Both the position numbers and the translations under genes were made by a program. The notes under the pieces were generated by a model. That model saw only the letters and a program-made list of their open reading frames with translations, was not told the origin of the DNA and did not search any database. Below, piece after piece: positions 8,289-16,566 of a DNA stretch of 64,000 nt (positions are counted from its first letter, which is position 1; every line of letters begins with the position of its first letter). The DNA lies in NCBI GenBank assembly GCA_022844165.1, contig JALHMH010000021.1:1-64000 (forward strand), written 5' to 3'. This stretch comes from Lysobacterales bacterium (lineage in GTDB: Bacteria > Pseudomonadota > Gammaproteobacteria > Xanthomonadales > SZUA-5).

Positions 8289-9422
8289 CTATTCGAACAG
8301 CGAAGCGCCGTCTGTTCCGAGCGGGGGACAAACGCGGCCCGGCAAACGCTCGCCGTCAATTTTGATTGGGCTTTTCAATAATCGGAGCGCGCCACTGGGA
8401 TGGTCCAACGTCTGTAGCATGCCCATTCGTTCGACGTAGGGATTATCCAGCGCAGCTTTAATGTCGTTGACCGGCGCCATCGGCAGTACGCCGGCAAATT
8501 TTTTGAGCCAATGTTCGCTGGGTTGCATCATCAATGCGGCATCGATGATCGGTGTCAGCGCATCTCGATGTTCGCGGCGCGCCGCGTAATCGACAAAGCG
8601 CAGGTCAGCTTTCAGTTGTGACAGCCCAATGCCATCGACGAACTGCTGCCAGAACTTATCGAGCATGCACATCACCATCAGCCAGCCATCGGCGCTTCGG
8701 TACAGTTGGCATGGCACGGTGCCGGGATGCGCCGAACGGGGCAAACGTGTGGTTTCATGACCCGCGTTCAAATACCAGGTGGCCGGATAACTCAACTGGT
8801 GCAGTGCGACATCGAACAACGACACGTCGACATCGCACCCCAGGCCCGTGCGCTGCGCGCCGATGATCGCCGCCAGCACACCGGTCGCCATCACACTTCC
8901 GGTCATGAAGTCGACCATGCTCAAGCCAAAGCGTGCGGGCGGCCCATTGGGCTCGCCCGTGAGCGTCATGAAGCCAGCTTCAGCCTGCATGAGATAATCG
9001 TACCCCGGCCACGCCGCACGCTCATTGTCGCGCCCGTAGGCCGACAGATGCGCACAGACAATCGTGGCCTTGATGGCTGACAAGTGCGCGTACGTGAGCT
9101 TGAGTTTGTCCGGCTGATCGCCGCGCAAGTTATTGGTGACCGCGTCGCTGGTCGCCACCAACCTCTCGAACTGCGAGCGTCCATCCGAGGACTTCAGATC
9201 GAGCAACACCGAACGCTTGTTGAGGTTGAACGTCTGGAAGAACTGGCTATCGCCGTCGCCCAAAAAATAGGGCCCGGTGGAGCGCGATACATCCCCTGAC
9301 GGTGGCGATTCGATTTTGATCACCTCAGCGCCAAGATCGGCGAGAAACATCGACCCATAGGGACCGGCGCCGTATTGCTCGACGGCGAGAATGCGCAAGC
9401 CTTTCAGGGGCAGAGACTTCAT
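8289..9422 (-). CDS. CaiB/BaiF family (class III) CoA-transferase
   Basis: A 377-residue protein opening with LPLKGLRILAVEQYGAGP and then LADLGAEVIKIE, the standard start of class III CoA-transferases. The segment GLSMVDFMTGSVMATGVLAA carries the aspartate expected to form the acyl anhydride with CoA. It would activate a carboxylic acid by taking CoA from a donor acyl-CoA, or act as an acyl-CoA racemase, since both belong to this fold. The ATG at 9422 removes 26 upstream codons that overlap the acyl-CoA dehydrogenase gene. It is the last gene of a seven-gene minus-strand operon and starts six bases after the dehydrogenase stop. Confidence 0.88.
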   Translation of the reverse strand: MKSLPLKGLRILAVEQYGAGPYGSMFLADLGAEVIKIESPPSGDVSRSTGPYFLGDGDSQFFQTFNLNKRSVLLDLKSSDGRSQFERLVATSDAVTNNLRGDQPDKLKLTYAHLSAIKATIVCAHLSAYGRDNERAAWPGYDYLMQAEAGFMTLTGEPNGPPARFGLSMVDFMTGSVMATGVLAAIIGAQRTGLGCDVDVSLFDVALHQLSYPATWYLNAGHETTRLPRSAHPGTVPCQLYRSADGWLMVMCMLDKFWQQFVDGIGLSQLKADLRFVDYAARREHRDALTPIIDAALMMQPSEHWLKKFAGVLPMAPVNDIKAALDNPYVERMGMLQTLDHPSGALRLLKSPIKIDGERLPGRVCPPLGTDGASLFE

Positions 9423-9427
9423 TGAAC

Positions 9428-10579
9428 TTATCCTTGCCGCTCGATCAGCTGCCTGGCAATGATGATTCTCTGAATCTCGTTGGTGCCCTCGCCGATACAC
9501 ATCAGCATTGCATCTCGGTAATAGCGCTCGATCTCGTATTCCACCGAATAGCTATAGCCGCCGAAGATGCGCATGGCTTCTTCGGCGCAGAACACGCCGG
9601 TTTCAGTGGCGAAGTACTTAGCCATACTGGCCTCAAGGTCGCAGCGCTCGCCGCTATCGTACTTGCGGGAGGCACTGTCGATGAGCAGTTTGCTGGCTTC
9701 CACGCGACTCGCCATCTCCGCGAGTTTGAGCTGTATCGCCTGGTGCTCGCAGATCGGTTTGCCGAAGGCCTGGCGGGTCTGCGAATACGCCAGCGCCAGC
9801 TTCAGCGCGCCCTCGCCAATGCCACAGCCGCGCGCGGCCACGTTGATGCGACCCAGTTCCAGGCCTCCGGCGGTCTGATAAAAGCCCTGTCCTTCGACCC
9901 CACCCACTAAGTTCGCCGCCGAGATTCGGTAGTCCTGGAACGCCAGCTCGCACGAATCGATGGCGCGATAGCCCATCTTCTTGAGCTTGCCAGCGACGAC
10001 AAATCCCTCTCCCTTTTCCGCAATGAAGAGGCTCATGCCCTTGTGCCGCGGCTTGGCCTCGGGATCGGTTTTGACCAGGAGCAACACCATGTGGCCGTAC
10101 AGCGAATTGGTAATCCAGGTCTTGCTGCCGTTGATGATGTAGTCGTCGCCGTCGCGTTTGGCGACAGTACGAAGCGCTTGCAAATCCGAACCTGCGTTCG
10201 GCTCGGTCAACGCAATGCCGCCGCGCTTCTCGCCGGTGGCCATCAGCGGCAAGTACTTCTGTTTCTGCTCTTCGGTGCCGCAGCGCTCGATGGCACTGGC
10301 CATGATCAAGTGCGAGTTAAAAATGCCCACTGGCGCCATCCACGCGCCTGCTACTCGGATCACGATCTTCGCGTAGGTTGTCGCGGGCAAGCCTAGCCCA
10401 CCGTATTCGGGCGAAATCGTCGCACCGAACAAGCCGAGATCTTTCATTTGCTCGACCAGCGCGTGAGGATATTTGTCTTCCTGATCATGCTCACGCGCGA
10501 TCGGTTTCACCTCGCGCTCAATCCAACGATCGATGTTGTCGAGCAGCGCGCGTTCGTCGTCTTGAGTCCAGGTGGTCAT
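9428..10579 (-). CDS. Acyl-CoA dehydrogenase
   Basis: A 383-residue flavoprotein of the short-chain acyl-CoA dehydrogenase type. The FAD-binding middle domain has GIALTEPNAGSDL and WITNSLYGHM. The C-terminal signature reads IGEGTNEIQR, and its glutamate matches the catalytic base of the short-chain branch. It would introduce a 2,3 double bond into an acyl-CoA and pass electrons to ETF. Its place between the MaoC hydratase gene and the CoA-transferase gene suggests the order activation, dehydrogenation, hydration. The acyl chain is not predictable from sequence alone. The 80-base gap upstream of it is the largest inside the operon. Confidence 0.92.
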   Translation of the reverse strand: MTTWTQDDERALLDNIDRWIEREVKPIAREHDQEDKYPHALVEQMKDLGLFGATISPEYGGLGLPATTYAKIVIRVAGAWMAPVGIFNSHLIMASAIERCGTEEQKQKYLPLMATGEKRGGIALTEPNAGSDLQALRTVAKRDGDDYIINGSKTWITNSLYGHMVLLLVKTDPEAKPRHKGMSLFIAEKGEGFVVAGKLKKMGYRAIDSCELAFQDYRISAANLVGGVEGQGFYQTAGGLELGRINVAARGCGIGEGALKLALAYSQTRQAFGKPICEHQAIQLKLAEMASRVEASKLLIDSASRKYDSGERCDLEASMAKYFATETGVFCAEEAMRIFGGYSYSVEYEIERYYRDAMLMCIGEGTNEIQRIIIARQLIERQG

Positions 10580-10659
10580 GATGGTTCTTGCTGGTGATAG
10601 GTGCTTGATTGTGAGTCAATGCGCTGTTTCGGGTTCTTCCGTACAACCTTGTGCGCGCC

Positions 10660-11175
10660 TCAATATCCCGCCTTCTCCTCCACCTCAAATCCACGCTTGG
10701 CAATCAACATGGAGCGATTAAAAACGCATACCTGCGTGCCATCTTGTTTCTTGCCCAACGTGCGCACAGTGACGATGCCGGCATTCGGGCGGCTCTGCGA
10801 TTCGCGTTTGTCCAGCACTTCGCTTTCAGCGTAGAGCGTGTCGCCAACAAACAACGGCGCGGTGAGTTTGATGTCGGTCCAGCCGAGATTTGCGATGGCC
10901 TTCTGGCTGACATCGGTGACGCTCATGCCGACCATCAGGGCCACGGTGAATGGCGAACAGACGATGCAGCGACCAAACTCGGAGTGTTTAGCGTATTCCT
11001 TATCGAAGTGCATCGGGTGCGTGTTCATGGTCAGCAGCGTGAACCAGGTGTTGTCGGTCTCGGTGATCGTCCGGCCCGGTCTGTGCTCGTAGATGTCACC
11101 GACCTGAAACTCCTCGAAGTAGCGCCCGAAAGTCTCGCGATATCGATTTGGTGCAATCTGTTTGGCGTTCTGCAT
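10660..11175 (-). CDS. MaoC family (hot-dog fold) acyl-CoA hydratase
   Basis: A 171-residue MaoC-like dehydratase/hydratase. It opens with GRYFEEFQVGDIYEHRPGRT, has the hydratase-type acid-histidine segment TDNTWFTLLTMNTHPMHFD, and continues with CSPFTVALMVGMSVTD. Relatives hydrate 2-enoyl-CoAs, including mesaconyl-, itaconyl- and methylglutaconyl-type CoAs. Pairing of this family with a CitE-like lyase and an acyl-CoA dehydrogenase is known from mycobacterial leucine catabolism and pseudomonad itaconate loci, which fits here. The ATG at 11175 is the only sensible start; an open frame continues upstream across the CitE gene without family resemblance. Confidence 0.87.
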   Translation of the reverse strand: MQNAKQIAPNRYRETFGRYFEEFQVGDIYEHRPGRTITETDNTWFTLLTMNTHPMHFDKEYAKHSEFGRCIVCSPFTVALMVGMSVTDVSQKAIANLGWTDIKLTAPLFVGDTLYAESEVLDKRESQSRPNAGIVTVRTLGKKQDGTQVCVFNRSMLIAKRGFEVEEKAGY

Positions 11176-11231
11176 GATCAATGTGCCTATGTGTGGTCCC
11201 TGGTGATGCAGGCACCGAGATGGAAAATGCG

Positions 11232-12050
11232 CTACAACCCAGCGCGGCGCAGCGTGCGCTCCGCTGCAAGTACGATGGGGCGATCGATCAGCTTGCCATC
11301 GACCTGAATCGCTGCGTGCGAGCTTGATTCGAAGGCGTTCAGCACGCGCCGCGCTCGATCGATCTCGGTATCGCTCGGCGACAATGCGTCTTGCACCGTC
11401 ATGACCTGGTTCGGGTGAATCGCGGCCTTGCTCGAAAACCCGAGCGCTGCAACGTGGCGAGTTTCTTGCGCCACAATGGTCTGGTCGTGGATTTCCAGGC
11501 ACGGTACATCCATGGCACCAATCCCAGCACGGGCAGCGGCCGCAGCCAGACGCGAACGGGCATACAACAACGATATCTCGTTCATGCCGCCGCCGAGCTC
11601 GGCCATGTAATCGGCGCCACCAAACATCAGCAGCGTAACGCGTTCGGCGGCTGCGATGTCGGTTGCTGCGTCTATGCCTTCCGCGGACTCGATCAGCGCA
11701 ATCAGCTCCGGGCATCGCGCGCCCAACACTTCACGCAGCAAGCGCGGATCGCTGGCGTTCGCGCATTTGGGGATCATCAGCAGTGTCGGCAGCGTTTCAC
11801 TCTCGAGCAACGCCAGCACATCGCGTAAGCCATCGGCACTGCGCGGGCTGTTGATACGCAGGACCCATTCGCAAGAACTCGGTGCACTGCGCAGGTAATC
11901 GATAGCTGCCGTGCGTGCGCTGGCTTTGTCGGCTGGCCCCACCGCGTCTTCAAGATCGATGCACACCATATCCGCACCGCTCGCCGCCGCTTTGGCAAAG
12001 CGCTCAGGGCGCGATCCAGGGACAAACAGCAGACAACGTCGCGCGCTCAC
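11232..12050 (-). CDS. HpcH/HpaI aldolase / CitE-like CoA-ester lyase
   Basis: A 272-residue TIM-barrel lyase. The start RRCLLFVPGSRPERFAKA is the CitE-family signature. DMVCIDLEDAVGPADKASAR carries the acidic metal-binding residues, and VLRINSP and LIALIESAEG follow the family pattern. Members split (or form) citryl-, malyl-, citramalyl- or HMG-type CoA thioesters to give acetyl-CoA and an oxo acid. Without citrate lyase alpha, gamma or maturation genes nearby, a stand-alone acyl-CoA lyase is far more likely than citrate lyase beta. The start is a GTG at 12050 that overlaps the upstream stop (GTGA), so translation is coupled to the PuuE-like gene. Confidence 0.88.
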   Translation of the reverse strand: MSARRCLLFVPGSRPERFAKAAASGADMVCIDLEDAVGPADKASARTAAIDYLRSAPSSCEWVLRINSPRSADGLRDVLALLESETLPTLLMIPKCANASDPRLLREVLGARCPELIALIESAEGIDAATDIAAAERVTLLMFGGADYMAELGGGMNEISLLYARSRLAAAAARAGIGAMDVPCLEIHDQTIVAQETRHVAALGFSSKAAIHPNQVMTVQDALSPSDTEIDRARRVLNAFESSSHAAIQVDGKLIDRPIVLAAERTLRRAGL

Positions 12051-12910
12051 AACTCACCACCGTACGGCACACTGGCGATGAAGTGCTCAGCGATCTTCTG
12101 TCGTGTTGTGATCCACACGTCCGCCTTACTCGTCGCGTACTGCAGGAATTGCTCCAGCGCGTGGATTCGTCCCGGCCTGCCAATGATCCGTAGATGCAGC
12201 CCAAGGCTCATCATGCGCGGCTGTTCGGCGCCCTCGTCGTACAACACATCGAAGGTGTCGATCGCATATTGCAACCATGCATCTGGCGTCAGGCTTGGGC
12301 TCGTCCAGAATTTCATGTCGTTGGAGTCGAGCGCGTACGGCACGATCACAATGGGACGGCCATCCACAGTGTCCCAAAACGGAGCGTCGGCCGAGTAGTC
12401 GTCCATGTGGTAGACGAAGCCTTCTTCGGCCAGCAATCGCCGTGTGTGTTCGGTATGCAGGTAACGGCTGAGCCAGCCAACCGGGCGCACGCCGCAGGTT
12501 CGCGCAATACTCTCGACGCCCTTGCGAATGAACTCGCGCTCGGCAGCCTCATCGAGTTTGAACTGGTGAATCCAGCGCCAGCCGTGGCAACACGGTTCGT
12601 GACCGCCGCCGCGGATGTACTCGGCGATTTGCGGCGCGCGCTCCAGAGCCAAAGCCGCTGCAGTGAACGTGGCGGTGACGCCATACTCATCGAGCAAACG
12701 GGAAATGCGCGGAAAACCTTCGGTGATGCCGTAGCGGTAGTTCGACTCGTTGCCGTAGTTGCGGATCGGTAGCTTGACGGCGATGCCGAGTTCATCGACT
12801 GGCTCAGGGCTCTTGTCGCCATCCCGTAGGGATAGCTCGCTGCCCTCCTCCACGTTCACCACAATCGATAGCGCCAGGCGCTTACCTTTGGGCCATGCGT
12901 AGCTCGCCAT
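12047..12910 (-). CDS. Polysaccharide deacetylase family hydrolase, PuuE/allantoinase-like
   Basis: A 287-residue protein of the carbohydrate esterase 4 fold. It resembles the PuuE branch (metal-independent allantoinase) rather than chitin or peptidoglycan deacetylases: the acidic motif is VNVEEGSE, and GGHEPCCHGWRW and SLGLHLRIIGRPGR match PuuE-type blocks. There is no signal peptide, so it is cytoplasmic. In this operon it probably opens a cyclic amide or a similar C-N bond before CoA activation, but that is inference. Its ATG at 12910 shares one base with the SDR stop (TGATG) and its own stop overlaps the lyase start. Confidence 0.82.
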   Translation of the reverse strand: MASYAWPKGKRLALSIVVNVEEGSELSLRDGDKSPEPVDELGIAVKLPIRNYGNESNYRYGITEGFPRISRLLDEYGVTATFTAAALALERAPQIAEYIRGGGHEPCCHGWRWIHQFKLDEAAEREFIRKGVESIARTCGVRPVGWLSRYLHTEHTRRLLAEEGFVYHMDDYSADAPFWDTVDGRPIVIVPYALDSNDMKFWTSPSLTPDAWLQYAIDTFDVLYDEGAEQPRMMSLGLHLRIIGRPGRIHALEQFLQYATSKADVWITTRQKIAEHFIASVPYGGEL

Positions 12911-13755
12911 CAATGATATTCCTCGCCACCAGACACATTCATCGCCTCGCCGGTGATGTAGGCTGCCTGGTTAGAACAGAGGTAAGCGCAGGCGTTAGCG
13001 GTATCGGTCACGAGCCCAGGCCGGCCGAGCGGAATGCGTCCGCGCATCGCCGCCATATACTGGTCAAGTGTCAGGCCGAGCGCTTTTGAGAAGTACTCGT
13101 TCTGCCATGCGCCCAAGCCAGTGGTCACGTGGTTCGGACAAATCGCATTGACGGTTATCTGGTGCTTACCCAGCTCGATCGCCGCGACTCGCGTCAGGCC
13201 GACAAGGCCATGTTTGCTGGCGCAATACGCGGCGGCGAACGGGAATCCGCTCTTGGCCGCTTGCGAGGCGATGTTCACAATGCGTCCGCCCTGCCCTTGC
13301 GCGATCAGCCGCTTCGCGACTGCTTGCGTCGCAGCGAACACGCCTCGCAGGTTGACGCCTAACACCGCGTCCCACTCGTCCATCGACAACTCGATGATCG
13401 GCTTCATCAAGTATCCAATGCCGGCGTTGTTGACCAGAATATCGACTCGCCCGAAATGCGCGGCTACGGCATCGACCACCGCTTCGATCTGCGCCGCGAG
13501 ACGCATATCGCAAGCGAATGCACGCGCATTCCCGCCACCAGTGACGATCTCGTCGACGACCGCTTGCATCTCCTCGCTTGCGCCGATTGCGCCGGCGGGA
13601 AAGTTCTCGCCCATCGGTTGACCCAGATCGATTATCGCTACTGCGCAACCTTCCACGGCGAGACGCGCAGCCATCGCCGCGCCCAATCCATGGCGCCGAC
13701 CTGCGCCAGTGACGATGGCGACTTTGCCGGCGAGTTCGGGATACATGGCGCTCAT
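12910..13755 (-). CDS. Short-chain dehydrogenase/reductase
   Basis: A 281-residue SDR. The cofactor loop is VTGAGRRHGLGAAMA, a longer glycine motif than the usual TGxxxGIG. The ACDMR segment, NNAG, NIASQ and the catalytic YCASK complete the classical active site. The C-terminus ends ITGEAMNVSGGEEYH. It would interconvert an alcohol and a ketone using NAD(H) or NADP(H). It lies between the small EthD/HapK-like gene (ATGA overlap) and the PuuE-like gene (TGATG overlap), so all three are made together. A second in-frame ATG four codons in could also serve as start. Confidence 0.88.
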   Translation of the reverse strand: MSAMYPELAGKVAIVTGAGRRHGLGAAMAARLAVEGCAVAIIDLGQPMGENFPAGAIGASEEMQAVVDEIVTGGGNARAFACDMRLAAQIEAVVDAVAAHFGRVDILVNNAGIGYLMKPIIELSMDEWDAVLGVNLRGVFAATQAVAKRLIAQGQGGRIVNIASQAAKSGFPFAAAYCASKHGLVGLTRVAAIELGKHQITVNAICPNHVTTGLGAWQNEYFSKALGLTLDQYMAAMRGRIPLGRPGLVTDTANACAYLCSNQAAYITGEAMNVSGGEEYH

Positions 13756-14063
13756 GTCAGCGATTCGGACACGATGAAAATCGGCGCGTCAGCAAATGCT
13801 TGAAACTCGCTCGCAATCTTCTGCATCAGCGGCGTGCCGATATCGTCGAAGAGCGCGGGCAAGCTATGCAGATCGAGGATTTCTACATACTCATAGGGCG
13901 GCGTCGCTTCGCTGCCAAGTACACTTTGGCTCCTGAGAACGCGAAATCGATCGACAGAGGCCAGCGCATTGACCGTCGGCAAATCGACGGCTTTTGCCCA
14001 AGCCTCGTAGTCGTCGCGGCTGACACCGCTCTTCAAGTTGAACAGAACCACCAGAACGGTCAT
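13752..14063 (-). CDS. Small dimeric alpha/beta-barrel protein (EthD/HapK-like)
   Basis: A 103-residue protein, MTVLVVLFNLKSGVSRDDYE at the start, with the beta-alpha-beta pattern of dimeric ferredoxin-like barrel proteins. The phrases SRDDYEAWAKAVDLP and VDRFRVLRSQ recall the REDY-like HapK and EthD groups, which have few known reactions. I cannot assign a catalytic residue. It is the first gene of the catabolic operon, and its TGA overlaps the SDR start codon. The ATG at 14063 has a GGAG box upstream; an in-frame upward extension runs into the REPIN-like repeat and is not credible. Confidence 0.72.
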   Translation of the reverse strand: MTVLVVLFNLKSGVSRDDYEAWAKAVDLPTVNALASVDRFRVLRSQSVLGSEATPPYEYVEILDLHSLPALFDDIGTPLMQKIASEFQAFADAPIFIVSESLT

Positions 14064-14111
14064 GCACGACTCCGTCGGGAAAATTTGTCCGGACAACTTT
14101 AGCGCATCCCC

Positions 14112-14274
14112 CGTGGGTCGCGCTATAGCGCGACGCTGTTTGCTGTTCCCTGTCGATGGGAAGAATTCGAGACTTTGCAACGCCAAGCCGTTTGGAGGAG
14201 CAGCAGCGTTGCTCCAACGGAGCCGTTCCGAGTCGGGAGGCAGATAAGAGCGTCGCGCTATAGCGCGACCCATG
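14112..14274. repeat. REPIN-like pair of inverted 18-bp palindromes
   Basis: The perfect palindrome GTCGCGCTATAGCGCGAC occurs twice, at 14117-14134 and 14252-14269. The flanks are inverted too: CGTGG precedes the first copy and CCATGG follows the second. The 117 bases between carry no gene. Two REP-type palindromes facing each other across a short spacer are the definition of a REPIN. The element fills the gap between the first gene of the catabolic operon and the stop codon of the YceI gene. Confidence 0.8.
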
Positions 14275-14276
14275 GG

Positions 14277-14810
14277 TTACAACTGCAACTCGAACTCAAT
14301 CGCGATGTCGTGGCGAATGGTCTGGGCGTCTTCCCATTCGCCGCTGCCGACGCCGAAGTCGAGGCGATTGAGCTTGGCTTTGCCGATGATCGATTTGCCG
14401 TCTGCCGACACGGCAACCGCGATCGGCACCGCAACGGTCTTGCCCTTAAGGCTCAGTTCTCCAGGGCAAGTCAGTTCATCGATTGTGCCGTTGCAATTGC
14501 CGGTCGATGTCCACACGGCCTTTGGATGGGCAGTGACGTCAAAGAACTCAGGCCCACGCAAGGTATCGTCGCGATCGGCGTAGTCCGTGTCCAAACTGGC
14601 GACGTCGATTTCTGTTCTGAAGCGCGTTGCCAAAGGCGACGAAAGGTCGAGCGAAACGGTGCCGGAGAAAGACTTGAAAAATCCAGGCACTGGCTCACCG
14701 CTGTAGTCGCCAACGAACTTGAGCGTGCTGTTGGTGGCGTTGAAAGTCAGTTCAGCAGCAATGGCCGGAACCGCTGCAAACAGAAGGTATATCGCCAGGA
14801 CGCGCACCAT
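14277..14810 (-). CDS. YceI family periplasmic protein
   Basis: A 177-residue protein with a signal peptide cleaved near AIAAEL (residue 19). The mature part has the YceI lipocalin-like pattern: FNATNSTLKFVGDYSG, an FSGTVSLDLS strand pair, RDDTLRGPEFFDV, and LKGKTVAVPIAV. Family members bind isoprenoids or amides in a beta-barrel. Two cysteines in CNGTIDELTCPG are an unusual addition. It follows the cytochrome b561 gene directly (TAGATG) with an AAGGAG site. A second YceI protein is encoded at the other side of the cytochrome. Confidence 0.88.
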   Translation of the reverse strand: MVRVLAIYLLFAAVPAIAAELTFNATNSTLKFVGDYSGEPVPGFFKSFSGTVSLDLSSPLATRFRTEIDVASLDTDYADRDDTLRGPEFFDVTAHPKAVWTSTGNCNGTIDELTCPGELSLKGKTVAVPIAVAVSADGKSIIGKAKLNRLDFGVGSGEWEDAQTIRHDIAIEFELQL

Positions 14811-15341
14811 CTACTCCTTTGCAATCCACATCCGAGAGAAGATCCCATCGCGGGCCAGCGCGTGTTTGATCGCTGCTGCAAAATGCAAAGCGATCAAGAG
14901 CATCAATAGCATTGCGAGGGTCTCATGCGTCTGTTGCCAAAACGCAAACGACGCTTTGTCGCGTACGATCAGCGCCGGAACCTTAAAGAGGCCGAACCAG
15001 GTCAGCGGAAATCCCGCCGCCGAGTTCTGCAACCAACCGGTGATGGGCATCGCCAACATCAGCAAATACAGCCCGATGTGCGACAACCTGGCAGCCCACA
15101 ACTGCCAACGCGGCAAGCTCGAGGGAAGCGAAGGCGCAGGGTGCCTCAGGCGCCAGCCGAAGCGGATCAACACGAGCAGAAGTACCGTCAGACCGATCCA
15201 CTTGTGCCAGGAGTACAAGCTGATTTTAGTCGGCGATACCTTGATCTCGGTCATCCAGGTACCGACGCCAAGCAGGCCGAGAATTAACAGGGCGATCGTC
15301 CAGTGCAGGACGATCGCGATCGTCGTGTACCGCCTGCCCAT
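14811..15341 (-). CDS. Cytochrome b561, prokaryotic type
   Basis: A 176-residue, four-helix di-haem membrane cytochrome. The helix-1 histidine lies in IAIVLHWTIALLILG, the helix-2 block is SWHKWIGLTVLLLVLIRFGWR, and further histidines occur in LSHIGLYLLMLAMPITGW and THETLAMLLMLLIALHFAAA. Such proteins oxidise quinol, and some reduce superoxide. The gene is nested between two yceI genes, with a one-base overlap (TAATG) to the upstream one. This order supports a joint role of YceI and cytochrome in handling isoprenoid quinones, although that role is not proved for the family. Confidence 0.9.
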   Translation of the reverse strand: MGRRYTTIAIVLHWTIALLILGLLGVGTWMTEIKVSPTKISLYSWHKWIGLTVLLLVLIRFGWRLRHPAPSLPSSLPRWQLWAARLSHIGLYLLMLAMPITGWLQNSAAGFPLTWFGLFKVPALIVRDKASFAFWQQTHETLAMLLMLLIALHFAAAIKHALARDGIFSRMWIAKE

Positions 15342-15907
15342 TAGCCGGCGCTGGCTTCAATCTCGATGCGCAGACTGACCTCATCGCCAACATTCGGCAC
15401 GTACGCGTCCATACCAAATTCCGACCGTTTGAAGTTTGCAGTCGCGGAGAAACCCACTGCTGGTTTCTTGCTGAAAGGATGCTCGCCCGCCTTGTTGAGC
15501 CTGGCGTTCAGGGTCACGGGCTTCGTCACGCCCAGCAATGTCAAATTGCCCTCGATCGACATCGTATCGTTGCCAGTGCTGGTGACTTTGGTCGAAACGA
15601 AGCGAATATCGGGAAAAGCCGCCAGATTGAACCACTTGTCTGTACTGAGGTGTTCCTTCCACTTTGCGTCGCCAAAGTCCATGGAATTGGCGTCGATAGT
15701 GACATCGACCTTGCCGCTCGTGGGTTCGGCAACGTCAAGTGTCAGCGAGCCGTCTTTAATGAGAAACCGTGCGGTGCTGTTCGAGAAACCCAGGTGATTC
15801 ACGCTGGCGTGAATTTGTGAGTGAGCTTTATCGAACGCATAAGTCAGCGGCTCTGCAACAGCGGAAGTGCTGAGCAACACCATCGGAATCAGAGCAAATT
15901 TGCGCAT
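15341..15907 (-). CDS. YceI family periplasmic protein
   Basis: A 188-residue YceI protein with a clear signal peptide (MRKFALIPMVLLSTSAVAEP). The family core is complete: AHSQIHASVNHLGFSNSTA, GKVDVTIDANSMDFGDAKW, DIRFVSTKV, NLTLLGVTKPVTLNARLN and EFGMDAYVPNVGDEVSLRIE. It is a closer match to typical YceI than its partner at 14277-14810. The start at 15907 has AGGAG seven bases upstream. It is the first gene of the yceI-cytochrome-yceI unit, so the operon promoter should lie between 15908 and about 16050. Confidence 0.92.
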   Translation of the reverse strand: MRKFALIPMVLLSTSAVAEPLTYAFDKAHSQIHASVNHLGFSNSTARFLIKDGSLTLDVAEPTSGKVDVTIDANSMDFGDAKWKEHLSTDKWFNLAAFPDIRFVSTKVTSTGNDTMSIEGNLTLLGVTKPVTLNARLNKAGEHPFSKKPAVGFSATANFKRSEFGMDAYVPNVGDEVSLRIEIEASAG

Positions 15908-16055
15908 GACAACTCCTGGAAAAAAAGAATTAAGAATAGCTTGCACCGTAGAAGATCAAGACCACGCGAAGTAACCACGGCTGACCGCGCCAAACACTCA
16001 CTTTAGCGCGCTACACAGCATCGAACCTGAAGAAGCGCTCACAAGATGCGCACGA

Positions 16056-16502
16056 TCAAGTCAGGCTCACCACCAAAGCCGCCCTGTATTGCTTCCAACT
16101 GATCGGAATGACAAAAGCGCGGTCAGCCAGACTAAGCTTCTGACGGGCCGCCAAGCCTTGCAACACAGTCGGCACCGAGATCATAAATTCCTGGCCGAAC
16201 GCACGGCGAGCATTGCCGCTGATCGTATTGGCGACTTCCCCCACGATATCGGCCATCAGATCCGGGGATCGGTCGGTCTCACCCTGCTTGAGCAAAATAT
16301 GCGACAACATGGCGCTGGGGGCGGTGAAGTAGATACTGCCGCGACGCGCACCAGAGATACCGATGATGCCCGTAAAGTCGCTGACCACCACTTCTGCATG
16401 ATCGGCCAGGTAAGGCGTACCCACCTCAGTGCTCTTGTCGACGACGCGGTGAAAGTAATTCACCGTGCCATCGATCAACACCTGAATGTCCTTCTCGTCC
16501 AT
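16056..16502 (-). CDS. CheX-like chemotaxis phosphatase
   Basis: A 148-residue CheX-fold protein. The segment DIVGEVANTISGNARR contains the ExxN pair (Glu-Val-Ala-Asn) used by CheC/CheX/FliY phosphatases to remove phosphate from CheY. The N-terminal helix and the VVVSDFTGIIGISGARRGSIYF strands fit the fold. It is the third gene after a CheA-like kinase and a CheY-type regulator, all on the minus strand, so its likely substrate is the neighbouring regulator. No motor or receptor genes are nearby. Confidence 0.85.
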   Translation of the reverse strand: MDEKDIQVLIDGTVNYFHRVVDKSTEVGTPYLADHAEVVVSDFTGIIGISGARRGSIYFTAPSAMLSHILLKQGETDRSPDLMADIVGEVANTISGNARRAFGQEFMISVPTVLQGLAARQKLSLADRAFVIPISWKQYRAALVVSLT

Positions 16503-16566
16503 TTGGCCGATTTCCCTCGATGGTTAGAGCGGCACCCGTCACAGCAGTGCACTGTCGATGTTGAAC

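Noticed and set aside
11232..12050. CitE-like gene as citrate lyase beta subunit
   Set aside because: No alpha, gamma or maturation genes are nearby, and the neighbours point to a stand-alone acyl-CoA lyase.
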